Positions 8,626 through 18,100 of a stretch of 64,000 nt of DNA are shown here, piece after piece (the stretch's first letter is position 1; the number at the start of each line of letters is the position of its first letter). A model generated the notes under the pieces. The model worked only from the letters and a program-made list of their open reading frames with translations. It had not been told where the DNA came from and searched no databases. The stretch is from Ferruginibacter sp. (GTDB lineage Bacteria; Bacteroidota; Bacteroidia; Chitinophagales; Chitinophagaceae). The position numbers and the translations under genes were made by a program. The stretch covers positions 248,001-312,000 of the forward strand of contig JABFRP010000005.1 of the NCBI GenBank assembly GCA_013141115.1, read 5' to 3'.

Positions 8626-9690
8626 TTATTGTGTGGTTTTTGGTTTATGCACAAAACGGATAACACCACTTTTTTCAAGATCGGATGAAATGCGTACCTC
8701 ATAGCGTTTGCCTCCATCGGTAACTATCATTAATGCAGTATTGGGAGGAATTGATCCTAAATTATCGGCATACATTACCAGCTCATTTACATCCTTACTA
8801 TCTTCCACATTTAAATTTAGCGTAAGTGCTTTGTCTGATAACCGCTTGTGAGAAAGCAGTAGTTTTCCATTAAAGAAGAGTGAAATAGTGTCGCCGTCAA
8901 TATCTCCATTGTCATATAGATCAACCTTAAAAGTTTCGTTCTCAATTTCAATTGTTTTAAGGAGGTTATTATTGCGTTTTTCAAAATTAACATCAGGCCT
9001 TGGCTTAATATTCTGGTCAGTTTTTACAACCGGAGGGTTGGGTACCTGAGGTTCAGGTTTTGTTTCGGGAATAGCTTTTACAGGCGGGGCAATAAATTTA
9101 TTATTATTTTTTGCAACAGGAGGTGCAGTTACTTTATTCTTATCTGTAAATTTAGTAACAGGTTTAGCCGCTGCTTTCTTTTCGGGCTTGTTTGCCCTGG
9201 CAGTAGTGTTGTTAAATAGTGGTGTATTCTTTTTAAGAATTCTACGTGATAAAACTGTAGTACCATAACCACAGTCACCTTCCTGGTTGGGTGCCGGTGT
9301 CCAGCTACCTTCAAGCGTTTGTGTATCTCCCTGTTTAAAATAGGTTAGTTTATGTACCTGAAAACAGTTGCGGATATGGCTGGGTACATTTGTTTTGGTT
9401 CTTTCTACTTCGGTAACTTCTACGTAAGCACTCTTTTTATTTAGTTTGCCCTTTAGCCTGCAAATGGTGTAATAGCGTTTGCCGCCATCATTAAAATAGG
9501 TGTAGGAATAACCTGTAACATTGCTGCCATTTGTTTCCAGTTCCAATACATAATCGCAACGATCGCCGCTCCAACCCATAAAGCTGGTACTGTTATCTGT
9601 AAACTGGCCTTTCCACTGGCCCTTAAATTCCTGTGCAAATGCTGCAGAAGTTAAAAAAACAGCAGCTAATAATTGTACAATTTTTTTCAT
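8626..9690 (-). CDS. Exported protein with Lys/Pro-rich linker, function unknown
   Basis: ATG at 9690 gives MKKIVQLLAAVFLTSAAFAQ, a clean signal peptide; a GTG two codons upstream is a less likely start. The 354-residue protein has an N-terminal domain (about 22-155) rich in beta strands with several Cys (RCDYVLEL, ICRLKGKL, CFQVHKLTYF, GDCGYGT), a low-complexity Lys/Pro/Asn linker (about 165-235) and a C-terminal domain (about 240-350). The last contains VDLYDNGDIDGDTISLFFNG, a surface-like beta fold seen in other exported Bacteroidota proteins. No catalytic motif was recognised. Confidence 0.8.
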   Translation of the reverse strand: MKKIVQLLAAVFLTSAAFAQEFKGQWKGQFTDNSTSFMGWSGDRCDYVLELETNGSNVTGYSYTYFNDGGKRYYTICRLKGKLNKKSAYVEVTEVERTKTNVPSHIRNCFQVHKLTYFKQGDTQTLEGSWTPAPNQEGDCGYGTTVLSRRILKKNTPLFNNTTARANKPEKKAAAKPVTKFTDKNKVTAPPVAKNNNKFIAPPVKAIPETKPEPQVPNPPVVKTDQNIKPRPDVNFEKRNNNLLKTIEIENETFKVDLYDNGDIDGDTISLFFNGKLLLSHKRLSDKALTLNLNVEDSKDVNELVMYADNLGSIPPNTALMIVTDGGKRYEVRISSDLEKSGVIRFVHKPKTTQ

Positions 9691-9867
9691 TTTCACTTTT
9701 CAATTTTGTTTAAATACACTTTATTAAGTCGCAATTATTATTGTTATAAAAGATGATTTGAAAAATAAAAAATCAATCATTTACAAAGATATTTTAGATT
9801 AATTTTTCCATAGCTAATAGTTCGTTAAATTTGCAATCTGCCAAATGTTAAGGCTGGCAATAAAGAT

Positions 9868-11814
9868 ATGATAAAGATTACATTACCGGATGGCGCTGTA
9901 AAGGAATATGAACAGGGGTCATCAGCATTGGATGTGGCTAAATCCATTAGTGAAGGATTAGCAAGAAAAGTACTGGCTGCCAGTATTAATGGTGAAGTAT
10001 GGGACGCAACGAGACCAATTAACAGCGATGCCTCCTTAAAATTATTAACCTGGGATGATGCAGATGCTAAAGCCACTTTCTGGCATTCTTCTGCACACGT
10101 AATGGCAGAAGCAGTGGAACGTATGTTTCCCGGCGTAAAGTTTTGGGTTGGCCCGGCTATTGATAATGGTTTGCAAAAAGGGTTCTATTATGATATGGAC
10201 CTGGGAGATAAAAAATTGAGTGAAGAAGATCTGGTTACACTGGAGAAGAAGATGAAAGAACTCGCCAGCCAGAATAATAGTTACTTACGTAAAGAAATTT
10301 CTAAAGAAGATGCTATAAAATACTTTACAGATAAAGGCGATGAATATAAACTTGACCTGTTAAGTAATCTTACTGATGGCGGCATTACCTTTTATACACA
10401 AGGCGGTTTTACCGACTTATGTCGTGGCCCTCACATTCCATCAACAGGGCCTATAAAAGCCATTAAATTAATGAGCATTGCCGGTGCCTACTGGAAAGGT
10501 GATGAAAAAAATAAGCAGCTTACAAGAGTTTACGGGGTAACATTCCCTAACCAAAAAGAGTTGGACGAGTATGTTGCTTTGCTGGAAGAAGCCAAAAAAA
10601 GAGATCACCGTAAATTAGGAAAAGAACTGGGCATTTTTACCATGGATGATGATGTTGGCCCGGGTTTACCTTTATGGTTGCCCAATGGAACTGTTATTAT
10701 TGAGGAGCTGGAAAAGCTGGCCAAAGAAACCGAAACTGCAGCTGGTTACAAAAGGGTGGTTACACCGCATATTGCAAAAGAAAGCATGTATTTAACCAGC
10801 GGGCATTTACCGTATTATGCAGATAGTATGTTTCCGCCAATGGAAATGGATGGGGAAAAATATTACCTCAAGGCAATGAATTGTCCTCACCACCATAAAA
10901 TTTTTGATGCAGATCAGAAGAGTTATAAGGATTTACCTTACCGCATTGCAGAGTATGGAACTTGTTACCGTTACGAGCAAAGTGGTGAATTATTTGGTTT
11001 GATGAGGGTTCGTTGCCTGCACATGAATGATGCACATATTTACTGCAATAGGGAACAGTTTGCCCAGGAGTTTAAGGCTGTTAATGAGATGTATATCAAG
11101 TATTTCAAAATTTTTGGTGTAGATAAATATGTAATGCGCCTTTCACTGCATGATCCTGCTAAACTTGGTCAGAAATATGTAAATGAGCCAGAGCTTTGGA
11201 AAGAGACCGAAGATATGGTTAGAAAGGTTTTAATTGATACCAACACGCCATTTATAGAAGTACAGGACGAAGCTGCATTTTACGGCCCCAAGATTGATGT
11301 GCAAATATGGAGTGCTATTGGTAAAGAATTTACATTAGCTACCAACCAGGTAGATTTTAATTCAGGACTAAAGTTCAAGCTGTCGTTTACCAACCAAAAT
11401 AATCAACCAGAAGTTCCATTAATAATTCACAGAGCGCCACTTGGAACTCACGAACGTTTTATTGGATTTTTGCTGGAACATTATGCCGGAAAATTTCCCA
11501 CATGGCTTGCACCTTTGCAGGTAAAAATATTACCTATCAGCGATAAATTTATGGATTATGCAAATACTATTTTGCAAAAGCTAAAAAATGCTGATATTCG
11601 TGTAGAGATTGATGACCGCAACGAGAAAATTGGTAAAAAGATAAGAGATACGGAGTTGGCTAGAGTGCCTTATATGCTGGTGATTGGAGAAAAAGAAATG
11701 AACGAAGGCAAAGCATCTGTAAGAAGACAAGGTAAGGGAGACGCAGGTGCAAAAGATATTGAAGAATTTTTGCAGGATATAAAAGCAGAAATTAAAGAAA
11801 GAAGAGCGGAGTAA
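9868..11814 (+). CDS. thrS: Threonyl-tRNA synthetase
   Basis: The 648-residue enzyme charges tRNA-Thr. An N-terminal TGS domain (about 1-60) is followed by the editing domain with HSSAHVMAEAV and CRGPHIPSTG, then the class II catalytic core with KAMNCPHHHKIF (Cys and His zinc ligands), the motif 2 region RYEQSGELFGLMRVR and motif 3 near HRAPLGTHERFIGFL. The C-terminal anticodon-binding domain starts at about 545 (LAPLQVKILPISD). Length and domain order are standard. A TAAATTTG sequence at 9826-9833 may be the -7 element. infC follows after 70 bases, the usual thrS-infC order. Confidence 0.98.
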   Translation: MIKITLPDGAVKEYEQGSSALDVAKSISEGLARKVLAASINGEVWDATRPINSDASLKLLTWDDADAKATFWHSSAHVMAEAVERMFPGVKFWVGPAIDNGLQKGFYYDMDLGDKKLSEEDLVTLEKKMKELASQNNSYLRKEISKEDAIKYFTDKGDEYKLDLLSNLTDGGITFYTQGGFTDLCRGPHIPSTGPIKAIKLMSIAGAYWKGDEKNKQLTRVYGVTFPNQKELDEYVALLEEAKKRDHRKLGKELGIFTMDDDVGPGLPLWLPNGTVIIEELEKLAKETETAAGYKRVVTPHIAKESMYLTSGHLPYYADSMFPPMEMDGEKYYLKAMNCPHHHKIFDADQKSYKDLPYRIAEYGTCYRYEQSGELFGLMRVRCLHMNDAHIYCNREQFAQEFKAVNEMYIKYFKIFGVDKYVMRLSLHDPAKLGQKYVNEPELWKETEDMVRKVLIDTNTPFIEVQDEAAFYGPKIDVQIWSAIGKEFTLATNQVDFNSGLKFKLSFTNQNNQPEVPLIIHRAPLGTHERFIGFLLEHYAGKFPTWLAPLQVKILPISDKFMDYANTILQKLKNADIRVEIDDRNEKIGKKIRDTELARVPYMLVIGEKEMNEGKASVRRQGKGDAGAKDIEEFLQDIKAEIKERRAE

Positions 11815-11884
11815 TAAATGAGTAAGTAAAATACCCTGATGGTATTACTTAATAAAAAACAACATTGTAAATTAAAAATTGTAA

Positions 11885-12547
11885 ATGGCATTTCCACCAC
11901 GGCCGCCCAGGGGAGCGTTTAATCCCCGCTTTAAAAAAGAACAGCAACAAGAGCATCGCACCAACCACATGATTAAAGTACCCGAGGTACGTTTGGTTGG
12001 CGAAAATATTGAACCTGGCATTTATTCAACTGCAGATGCTGCAAAAATTGCAAAAGAACAGGAACTTGATTTAGTAGAAATTTCTCCGGGAGCTAATCCT
12101 CCGGTTTGTAAGATAATTGATTACAATAAGTTTTTGTACGAAGAAAAGAAGAAGAAAAAAGAGCAAAAAGCTAAAAGCAAAACCAGCGAAGTAAAAGAAA
12201 TACGCTTTACACCCAATACTGATGATCATGATTTTGAGTTTAAAGTAAAGCATGCCGAAAAGTTTTTGCAAGATGGCAATAAAGTAAAAGCACACGTACA
12301 ATTTAAGGGCCGTGCTATTATGTTTAAAGAGCGTGGCGAATTATTATTATTGAAATTTGCAGATAGCTTAAAAGACGTTGGCGCTTTGGAAGGATTACCT
12401 AAGATGGAAGGAAAAAGAATGTTGGTAATGTTTGCGCCACGTGCAGCACAAAAGAAAAAATCAGGTTCGGAATTGGGTAAACTGCACAAGGAAGAAAAGC
12501 CTGCACCTGTAGCAGAAGCTCCGGCACCAGAGAATAACAATCAATAA
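11885..12547 (+). CDS. infC: Translation initiation factor IF-3
   Basis: IF-3 keeps the 30S subunit free and checks the initiator tRNA. The 220-residue protein has the N-terminal IF3 domain (about 28-100: KVPEVRLVGEN, AKEQELDLVEISPGANPPV, CKIIDYNKFLYE), a very Lys-rich linker and the C-terminal domain (about 108-195: EIRFTPNTDDHDF, VKAHVQFKGRAIMFKERG). It has a Pro/Arg-rich extension of about 25 residues at the N terminus and an Ala/Pro/Glu tail after the core. The first ATG at 11885 was kept because the extension is basic and in frame. A terminator follows at once, so rpmI and rplT are not in this transcript. Confidence 0.97.
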   Translation: MAFPPRPPRGAFNPRFKKEQQQEHRTNHMIKVPEVRLVGENIEPGIYSTADAAKIAKEQELDLVEISPGANPPVCKIIDYNKFLYEEKKKKKEQKAKSKTSEVKEIRFTPNTDDHDFEFKVKHAEKFLQDGNKVKAHVQFKGRAIMFKERGELLLLKFADSLKDVGALEGLPKMEGKRMLVMFAPRAAQKKKSGSELGKLHKEEKPAPVAEAPAPENNNQ

Positions 12548-12589
12548 AAGGTTAACTTAATCTTTATGCAGATAAAGCAGCACAATATT

Positions 12590-12614
12590 GGGAAGCATTT
12601 GCTTCCCTTTTTTT
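12590..12614 (+). terminator. Intrinsic terminator after infC
   Basis: GGGAAGC (12590-12596), loop ATTT, GCTTCCC (12601-12607), then seven T. It closes the thrS-infC unit 43 bases after the infC stop. Confidence 0.9.
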
Positions 12615-12690
12615 ATATTTGATATACAAGGATTGCAAAAATTCTGAGAGCGCTGTCATAAATCATAAATCTAAAATCTAAAATTAAACC

Positions 12691-13434
12691 GTGGATATCA
12701 GTTTAAATAAATACATCAGCGAAACCGGTTTTTGTAGCCGCAGGGAAGCCGATAAATACATTGAGCAATGCCGTGTAACCATCAATGGCATCGAAGCTCA
12801 TAAAGGAAATCGTGTGGCAGAAAATGATGTGGTGCTGGTAGATGGTGAACCCATCAAAAAAAAGAATCACACTGCTGTTTATATTTTATTAAATAAACCT
12901 AAAGGAGTTACCTGCACCACCGATTTAAAAGATAAAACCAATATCATAGATTTTATAAATTACAAGACCCGCATTTTTCCTATTGGCCGTTTAGATAAAA
13001 GGAGTGAAGGCCTTATTTTTTTAACTAACGACGGAGATATTGTAAATAAAATTTTACGGGCCGGCAATAAACATGAAAAGGAATATATTGTTAATGTTGA
13101 TAAACCCATTACCGTAGATTTTATAAATAAAATGAGAAATGGGGTACGTATTGGTGCTGGTACAGTAACACAAAAATGTTTTGTAAAGCAGGAGGGCGAC
13201 AACCGGTTTAAAATAATATTAACCCAGGGACTAAACAGGCAAATACGCCGCATGTGCGAAACACTAGGGTATAATGTAGAATCTTTAAAGCGTATCAGAA
13301 TAATGAACATTACAATAGCTGGTTTACAACCCGGTAAATGGCGTTATTTTACCCCGGCAGAAATGGCTGTTATCAACAGCATGGTTGCCAACAGCAGCAA
13401 AACTGCTGATGGTAATGAAGGCATGGACGAATAA
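12691..13434 (+). CDS. rluF: 23S rRNA pseudouridine synthase, RluF/RsuA family
   Basis: The 247-residue protein starts at GTG 12691. It has an N-terminal S4 RNA-binding domain (about 3-60: LNKYISETGFCSRREADKYIEQ) and a pseudouridine synthase core. Catalytic Asp lies in GRLDKRSEGLIFLTNDGD; LTQGLNRQIRRMCETLGY is the other family signature. The pattern KYISETGFCSRREAD is closest to RluF, which modifies 23S rRNA U2604 in E. coli; RluB/RsuA are alternatives. It is a separate unit from infC because a terminator lies between them. Confidence 0.9.
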   Translation: MDISLNKYISETGFCSRREADKYIEQCRVTINGIEAHKGNRVAENDVVLVDGEPIKKKNHTAVYILLNKPKGVTCTTDLKDKTNIIDFINYKTRIFPIGRLDKRSEGLIFLTNDGDIVNKILRAGNKHEKEYIVNVDKPITVDFINKMRNGVRIGAGTVTQKCFVKQEGDNRFKIILTQGLNRQIRRMCETLGYNVESLKRIRIMNITIAGLQPGKWRYFTPAEMAVINSMVANSSKTADGNEGMDE

Positions 13435-13498
13435 AATAAGTTTTATTGCCGGCGATTTAAAATCAAAATGGTAACTTTCATTACGATAATTTTAAACG

Positions 13499-14326
13499 AT
13501 GCTAGCTGATATCATTACCTATTTCTCTACTTTGGAGCAAAGGCCTTTAGAAAGAATGGCTTTTATTATTGGCTCCATGCTTATACTTTGGATTGTTGAA
13601 GGTGCTATACCATTACTTACATTAAAGTATAAAAAAACTAAATTAAAACATGCTGCAGTAAATCTTACATTTACTTTAATTCATCTTATTATTCATACAG
13701 GGTTTGGTTTTTTAATTGTAAAATTATCAGATTGGGCTGCAGTAAATAAGTTTGGATTAGTATACTGGATAAATGCATCAACTATTCTTACTATTATTAT
13801 TGCTGCACTGGCGTTAGATTTATTTGGTGGCTGGCTTTCGCACATGATAGAACATAAAGTACCGCTATTCTGGCGTATGCATATTATACATCATGCAGAT
13901 AATAATATTGATGTTACTTCTGGCCTGCGGCATCACCCGCTTGAAAGTATCTGGAGAGGAGTATTTTTTTTAATAGCAATAATTATTTCCGGCGCTCCCA
14001 TTTATGCTGTTATGATCTATCAAACCATCCTCACCATCTTTGTGGCATTTACTCATGCCAATATTAGTTTGCCAGCATGGTTTGATAAAGGATTGAGTTA
14101 TGTACTGGTTTCGCCCAATATGCATAAAGTGCATCATCACTGGAAACAGCCTTATACCGACAGTAATTACGGTGCAGTATTTTCTATTTGGGATCGTTTA
14201 TTTAACACTTATCTCGAATTAGATAAATCAAAACTCCGTTATGGGTTAGACAGGTATTACAGCAACGATAAAGATGAAGATTTGGCAAGCCTGATGAAAA
14301 AACCTTTTGGCAAGCTGGAAGAATAA
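13499..14326 (+). CDS. Fatty acid hydroxylase / sterol desaturase superfamily membrane protein
   Basis: The 275 residues contain at least four hydrophobic segments (about 20-40, 52-75, 88-115, 155-185) and the eight-histidine di-iron signature of the superfamily: HMIEH, HIIHH, RHH (in GLRHHPLES) and HKVHHH. Members hydroxylate or desaturate lipids such as carotenoids, fatty acids or sphingoid bases using O2. The substrate cannot be inferred; the flanking genes give no pathway. The stop codon is only 2 bases from the stop of the convergent GNAT gene. Confidence 0.9.
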   Translation: MLADIITYFSTLEQRPLERMAFIIGSMLILWIVEGAIPLLTLKYKKTKLKHAAVNLTFTLIHLIIHTGFGFLIVKLSDWAAVNKFGLVYWINASTILTIIIAALALDLFGGWLSHMIEHKVPLFWRMHIIHHADNNIDVTSGLRHHPLESIWRGVFFLIAIIISGAPIYAVMIYQTILTIFVAFTHANISLPAWFDKGLSYVLVSPNMHKVHHHWKQPYTDSNYGAVFSIWDRLFNTYLELDKSKLRYGLDRYYSNDKDEDLASLMKKPFGKLEE

Positions 14327-14328
14327 TT

Positions 14329-14796
14329 TCAAGATTCTAATTTCATTCGCATTTCCATCATGTGTTTATTAAAGCCCACTTTTTTATAAGCATTAATAGC
14401 GGCATCATTATTTTGATAAACATCCAGCCTTAGTTCTGTAATGTTTTTAGAAATTGCCCATTGTGCAAGTGCATTAATAATTTTTTTGTTTACGCCTTTG
14501 CCTCTGTAATTTTTTTCAACAAACATAAAACCTAAATAAGCATGTTGTGTATGCTGCAAATAAGGTTTTGCATTTTCAATACGTGCATAACCACTGCCAA
14601 TTATTTGTGTCCCTGATTCTGCAACTACAAGTTCAATATCTTTCGCAGCTATCATTTTTGGAATATCATAATAATTTATGTGCCCAGGTTTTAAAGTATT
14701 GTCAAATGGCCGCTCTGCAGCAATTACGCCCTGTTCAAAAACAAGCAATGTATCCAGGTCATTTAATTGTGCTTTCCTGATAATTATGTCTTCCAT
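14329..14796 (-). CDS. GNAT family N-acetyltransferase
   Basis: The 155-residue protein has the GNAT fold: IIRKAQLNDLDTLLVFEQ at the N terminus, the acetyl-CoA-binding motif A (FVEKNYRGKGVNKKIINAL, with the RGKG pyrophosphate loop at about 115) and motif B (LRLDVYQNNDAAINAYKKVGF). The acceptor substrate is unknown. It is monocistronic and faces the hydroxylase gene. Confidence 0.92.
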   Translation of the reverse strand: MEDIIIRKAQLNDLDTLLVFEQGVIAAERPFDNTLKPGHINYYDIPKMIAAKDIELVVAESGTQIIGSGYARIENAKPYLQHTQHAYLGFMFVEKNYRGKGVNKKIINALAQWAISKNITELRLDVYQNNDAAINAYKKVGFNKHMMEMRMKLES

Positions 14797-14987
14797 TATT
14801 GTAAAAATTAAATCAAATGTAAATTAATTATAAAAGTAGCTTGATTTATTGCAACTGCTGCATACCGGCTTTATGCATTTTTTTAACATTTAGATTGCCT
14901 TGTTGTTTAAACCTGTTTTATTTAACTCCGTCTATTACTACAAAGAAAACAATTAAAATAAATTATTAAACCAATAAAAAATTAATC

Positions 14988-15110
14988 ATGAAAAAGTATT
15001 TATCTCTTTACCTGAGCACAGGCGAAAAAATTGCACTAATTGTAATTGTAACATGGATTATCGCTTCTGTATTTGTGCCATTGCCAGCAATAAATTCATT
15101 AGGTATGTAG
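14988..15110 (+). CDS. Small membrane peptide, 40 residues
   Basis: An ATG at 14988 opens a 40-residue ORF: a basic start (MKKYLSLYLSTGEK) followed by one strongly hydrophobic helix (IALIVIVTWIIASVFVPLP, about 15-33) and a short tail. The order of a positive N terminus, a transmembrane helix and a stop 20 bases before a perfect terminator makes a real gene plausible. It sits alone between a minus-strand GNAT gene and the convergent PUL regulator. A short stem with a T tract (14859-14884) lies upstream. No homologue is recognised and no strong ribosome-binding site is seen. Confidence 0.55.
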   Translation: MKKYLSLYLSTGEKIALIVIVTWIIASVFVPLPAINSLGM

Positions 15111-15130
15111 AAACTTTACTTCATTTTTGT

Positions 15131-15162
15131 AATGGAGCATTAGCAGTAATGCTCCATTTTTT
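15131..15162 (+). terminator. Intrinsic terminator after the small membrane ORF
   Basis: A 12-bp perfect stem AATGGAGCATTA (15131-15142) pairs with 15147-15158 around a GCAG loop and ends in a run of T. It lies 20 bases after the small ORF's stop and just before the end of the convergent regulator gene. There is no T tract for the minus strand. Confidence 0.85.
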
Positions 15163-15167
15163 ATTGA

Positions 15168-18077
15168 TCAATCTGCTCTAAGTATCTCTCTCAAAAAATC
15201 GTTTAAAGTTTGTTCAGTGGGCAGTTGTAATTTTTTTCTGAGCCTGTACCTGCTGATCTCAACACCTCTTACTGAAATATTCATTAGTTGTGCAATCTCT
15301 TTAGACGAAAGTTTTAACTGTAAGTAAGCACATACTTTTAAATCTGTATTGGTTAATGCCGGAAATTTTGACTTTAGTTTTTTTAACAAATCGTTATTAA
15401 CCTCATCAAAATGTGTAGCAAATTGCTCCCAGTTGGAGTTGTTTTTTTCTATATCATTCACCAGTTGAATAGCTTTTTTAACATCATGATTGCCGCCGGT
15501 TTTTTTATACAATTGCTGCAGCTCATCTTTTACTTTTATTAAAGCATCACTTCTTTCCACCAGGTGCATACTTACATCAGCCAGTTCTTTATTTTTATAA
15601 ATCACCTCGTTGGCTAATTTTTCATTTTGAAGTTTAATGATCTCTTTTTCATTTTTTTCCACTTCCAGTTGGTGAATGTATTTTAATCTTTTTTGTTCTT
15701 CTTCAAATTTTAATTGCTGTATTCTTAATTTTTTCTTCTGCCATTTATCAAGCAGGTAAAAGGAAAAAAGGATGAAGAGAATATAGAAAAGATAAGCCCA
15801 GATAGTTTTGTACCAGGCCGGTTGTACTATAAAGCTATAGCTGATCACTTCAGATTCGTTACCCAGGTTATCATGTGCTTTAACTTTAAAAGTATAAGTG
15901 CCGTTGGGTAAATTAGTATAATCTTTTTCTGTTTTAATTGTCCATTCACTCCATTTATTTTCAAATCCTTCGAGCTGGTAGCTGTATTCAATATTTTTTT
16001 GCAAACTAAAAGCAGGCGAACTAAATTCAAAATGAAAAGAATTATTGCTGATAGGGAATCTTAATATCGAATTATTATTCTGTGTGTAAGAAGAATCTTT
16101 GTTCTGTAGAAAATAGCCGCCGAAAATGATACTGTCTGTCTTACCAAAAGCTTTTACCTGGGTTAATAAAACGTTTAGTTTGGAGTTGTTGGCAAGATAC
16201 TTTTCATAATTTAAATGTATTATCCCGTTATCGGCAGCAATAAAAACATTTTCTTTTGTAAATGGGTAAACGTTTTCGAAGCCAGCTAAAATTTTGCCTG
16301 TTAACTCAGGAAAATAAGTAATGGTGGATTTCTTTTCAGATGCAGAAAAATTAACTACACCTATTTTTTTACCACTGCAAAACCATAAGTTGCCTTCTGC
16401 ATCTTCATTTAAATATTGTATGCCTATATCTCCAAACACATTGTACAAAAGAGGAGAGGGAATAAATTTTTTAAGACTGGCATCAAATTCATACAACCCT
16501 TTTTCTGTAGCAAAAATAACCCTGTTCTTTACCCTGAATACGTGGTTTCTGAAGGCAGAAGGCAATCCATCTTTATCAGTAAATAATTGAGCGGTATATG
16601 ATTTGTTATCTGCAGATAAAATTAATTTATAAATACCTCTGTAAGGATGTGAAGCCCAAATGTCATCATTATTGTCAATTGCTAAAAACCTGATTGATTC
16701 ACTGATGCCTTTTAGAGTATAGTTACTGGTGAAATTTCCGTTGGTACATTCCAGCATTGTCAGTCCGTAATAAGTTCCTGTTAAAATGTTTGTGGCGGGA
16801 TATATTGAAGTAGTTGGCACAAAAAGCCAGATCCCTACACCACTTGTTAATTGAATGGCAGTATTATTCTGTATTACAAAACATCCATTATGATGCCCCA
16901 TTAATAATTGATGGTTTACTTCATCTAAACGCCAGGCCTGCCCACCACTGTTTTGAATGGTAATAAAATCAGCTTTTGAAAAACTAATGTCTTTATTAGT
17001 ATTGGAAAGCGGCGCTGCATAAGCACCATCGGATGTGGCAATATATAACTGGTTATTAAAAACCCTGCACGAATAACCCGATACATCATTAGTTTTACTC
17101 GGTTTAATGTATTTAATAGCAGAGTTGTAGGCAATAAAACTAATGCCGTTATTAAGGCCGGCCCATAGGTTTCTGTCCTTATCTAAAAAAACACTGAGTA
17201 CATTATTATTCTGAAGTCCTTCCGGGCGGGCAATTTGTTGTATAATTTCTCCATTTCTGTTAATTATTAAACAACCATCGGAAGTAGTGCCTGCTGCAAA
17301 CTCCGATGCATTTATTTGTTCAAAAGAATAGATATTGTTTTTTTGAAAGCTATTATCTGCTGCTGTATTTTTTTTTGTGATTACCCCTCTAGAAAATATA
17401 TATAATCCGTTTTGCAGGGAGCTGATAAGCAAACTGTCGGTACCTAATGGCACAATACCCGTAATAACAAAGTCGGGAATCAGGTTGGGAGTTGCTACAG
17501 GTTGCCAGCTATTATTAACGAACTCAAATAGCCCGGTTGCTTTGTCTTGCGCTAAAAGTTTATTGCCCGCAACTTTTATGATCTGCCAGTTAGAAGGTGC
17601 CGGGTAAACCTTTATAGCCTGGTTTTTATATTCAAAAATCCTGTCTGGCGTACGAAAGAAAACAGACTCTTTAAATATTTCAATATCCCAAATATCTGCA
17701 AACTTGTTTTGTGCAGGTGGTATCAGGTTTTTTAAGGAAGTGTATCTTAAAATACCATTGGCGTCCGGAAAATAAAATCCTATTTCATCCTGACCACCTG
17801 CATAAATTTTGTTGTTGGCATCAATGGCAATAGAACGTAATATGGTTTTATTGGGTTGAGGATATACTTTCCAATAGCTGCCATCGTATGAAATTAATCC
17901 TTCATTATTGGCAAAGTACATTTTACCTGATTTATCCTGCTTGATATCCCAGGTTTGTAACCCCCCTTTAAAATCACTGTTGTTGTAATTAACAACTAAT
18001 GGCAGCCCAATTGTATTTTGAGCAGGCGATAGATGGTGGACAACAAGCAATAAAAAAAATGTAAAACACTTTTTCAT
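15168..18077 (-). CDS. Membrane-spanning PUL regulator: sensor propeller, Y_Y_Y domain, LuxR-type HTH
   Basis: The 969-residue protein has a signal peptide (about 1-19), a long periplasmic region of two-component-regulator-type propeller repeats (about 25-670), a Y_Y_Y domain (about 680-748, YSYQLEGFENKWSEW), one transmembrane helix (about 756-776), a cytoplasmic coiled coil (about 780-900) and a C-terminal LuxR/GerE-type helix-turn-helix (about 908-965, LSSKEIAQLMNISVRGVEIS). The sensor architecture is that of hybrid two-component regulators of polysaccharide loci, but there is no histidine kinase or receiver; DNA binding sits directly on the membrane protein. It is divergent from susC, so it most likely senses a glucan fragment and controls this locus. 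Confidence 0.9.
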   Translation of the reverse strand: MKKCFTFFLLLVVHHLSPAQNTIGLPLVVNYNNSDFKGGLQTWDIKQDKSGKMYFANNEGLISYDGSYWKVYPQPNKTILRSIAIDANNKIYAGGQDEIGFYFPDANGILRYTSLKNLIPPAQNKFADIWDIEIFKESVFFRTPDRIFEYKNQAIKVYPAPSNWQIIKVAGNKLLAQDKATGLFEFVNNSWQPVATPNLIPDFVITGIVPLGTDSLLISSLQNGLYIFSRGVITKKNTAADNSFQKNNIYSFEQINASEFAAGTTSDGCLIINRNGEIIQQIARPEGLQNNNVLSVFLDKDRNLWAGLNNGISFIAYNSAIKYIKPSKTNDVSGYSCRVFNNQLYIATSDGAYAAPLSNTNKDISFSKADFITIQNSGGQAWRLDEVNHQLLMGHHNGCFVIQNNTAIQLTSGVGIWLFVPTTSIYPATNILTGTYYGLTMLECTNGNFTSNYTLKGISESIRFLAIDNNDDIWASHPYRGIYKLILSADNKSYTAQLFTDKDGLPSAFRNHVFRVKNRVIFATEKGLYEFDASLKKFIPSPLLYNVFGDIGIQYLNEDAEGNLWFCSGKKIGVVNFSASEKKSTITYFPELTGKILAGFENVYPFTKENVFIAADNGIIHLNYEKYLANNSKLNVLLTQVKAFGKTDSIIFGGYFLQNKDSSYTQNNNSILRFPISNNSFHFEFSSPAFSLQKNIEYSYQLEGFENKWSEWTIKTEKDYTNLPNGTYTFKVKAHDNLGNESEVISYSFIVQPAWYKTIWAYLFYILFILFSFYLLDKWQKKKLRIQQLKFEEEQKRLKYIHQLEVEKNEKEIIKLQNEKLANEVIYKNKELADVSMHLVERSDALIKVKDELQQLYKKTGGNHDVKKAIQLVNDIEKNNSNWEQFATHFDEVNNDLLKKLKSKFPALTNTDLKVCAYLQLKLSSKEIAQLMNISVRGVEISRYRLRKKLQLPTEQTLNDFLREILRAD

Positions 18078-18100
18078 GCAATAAAGATAATTATTCCTTT

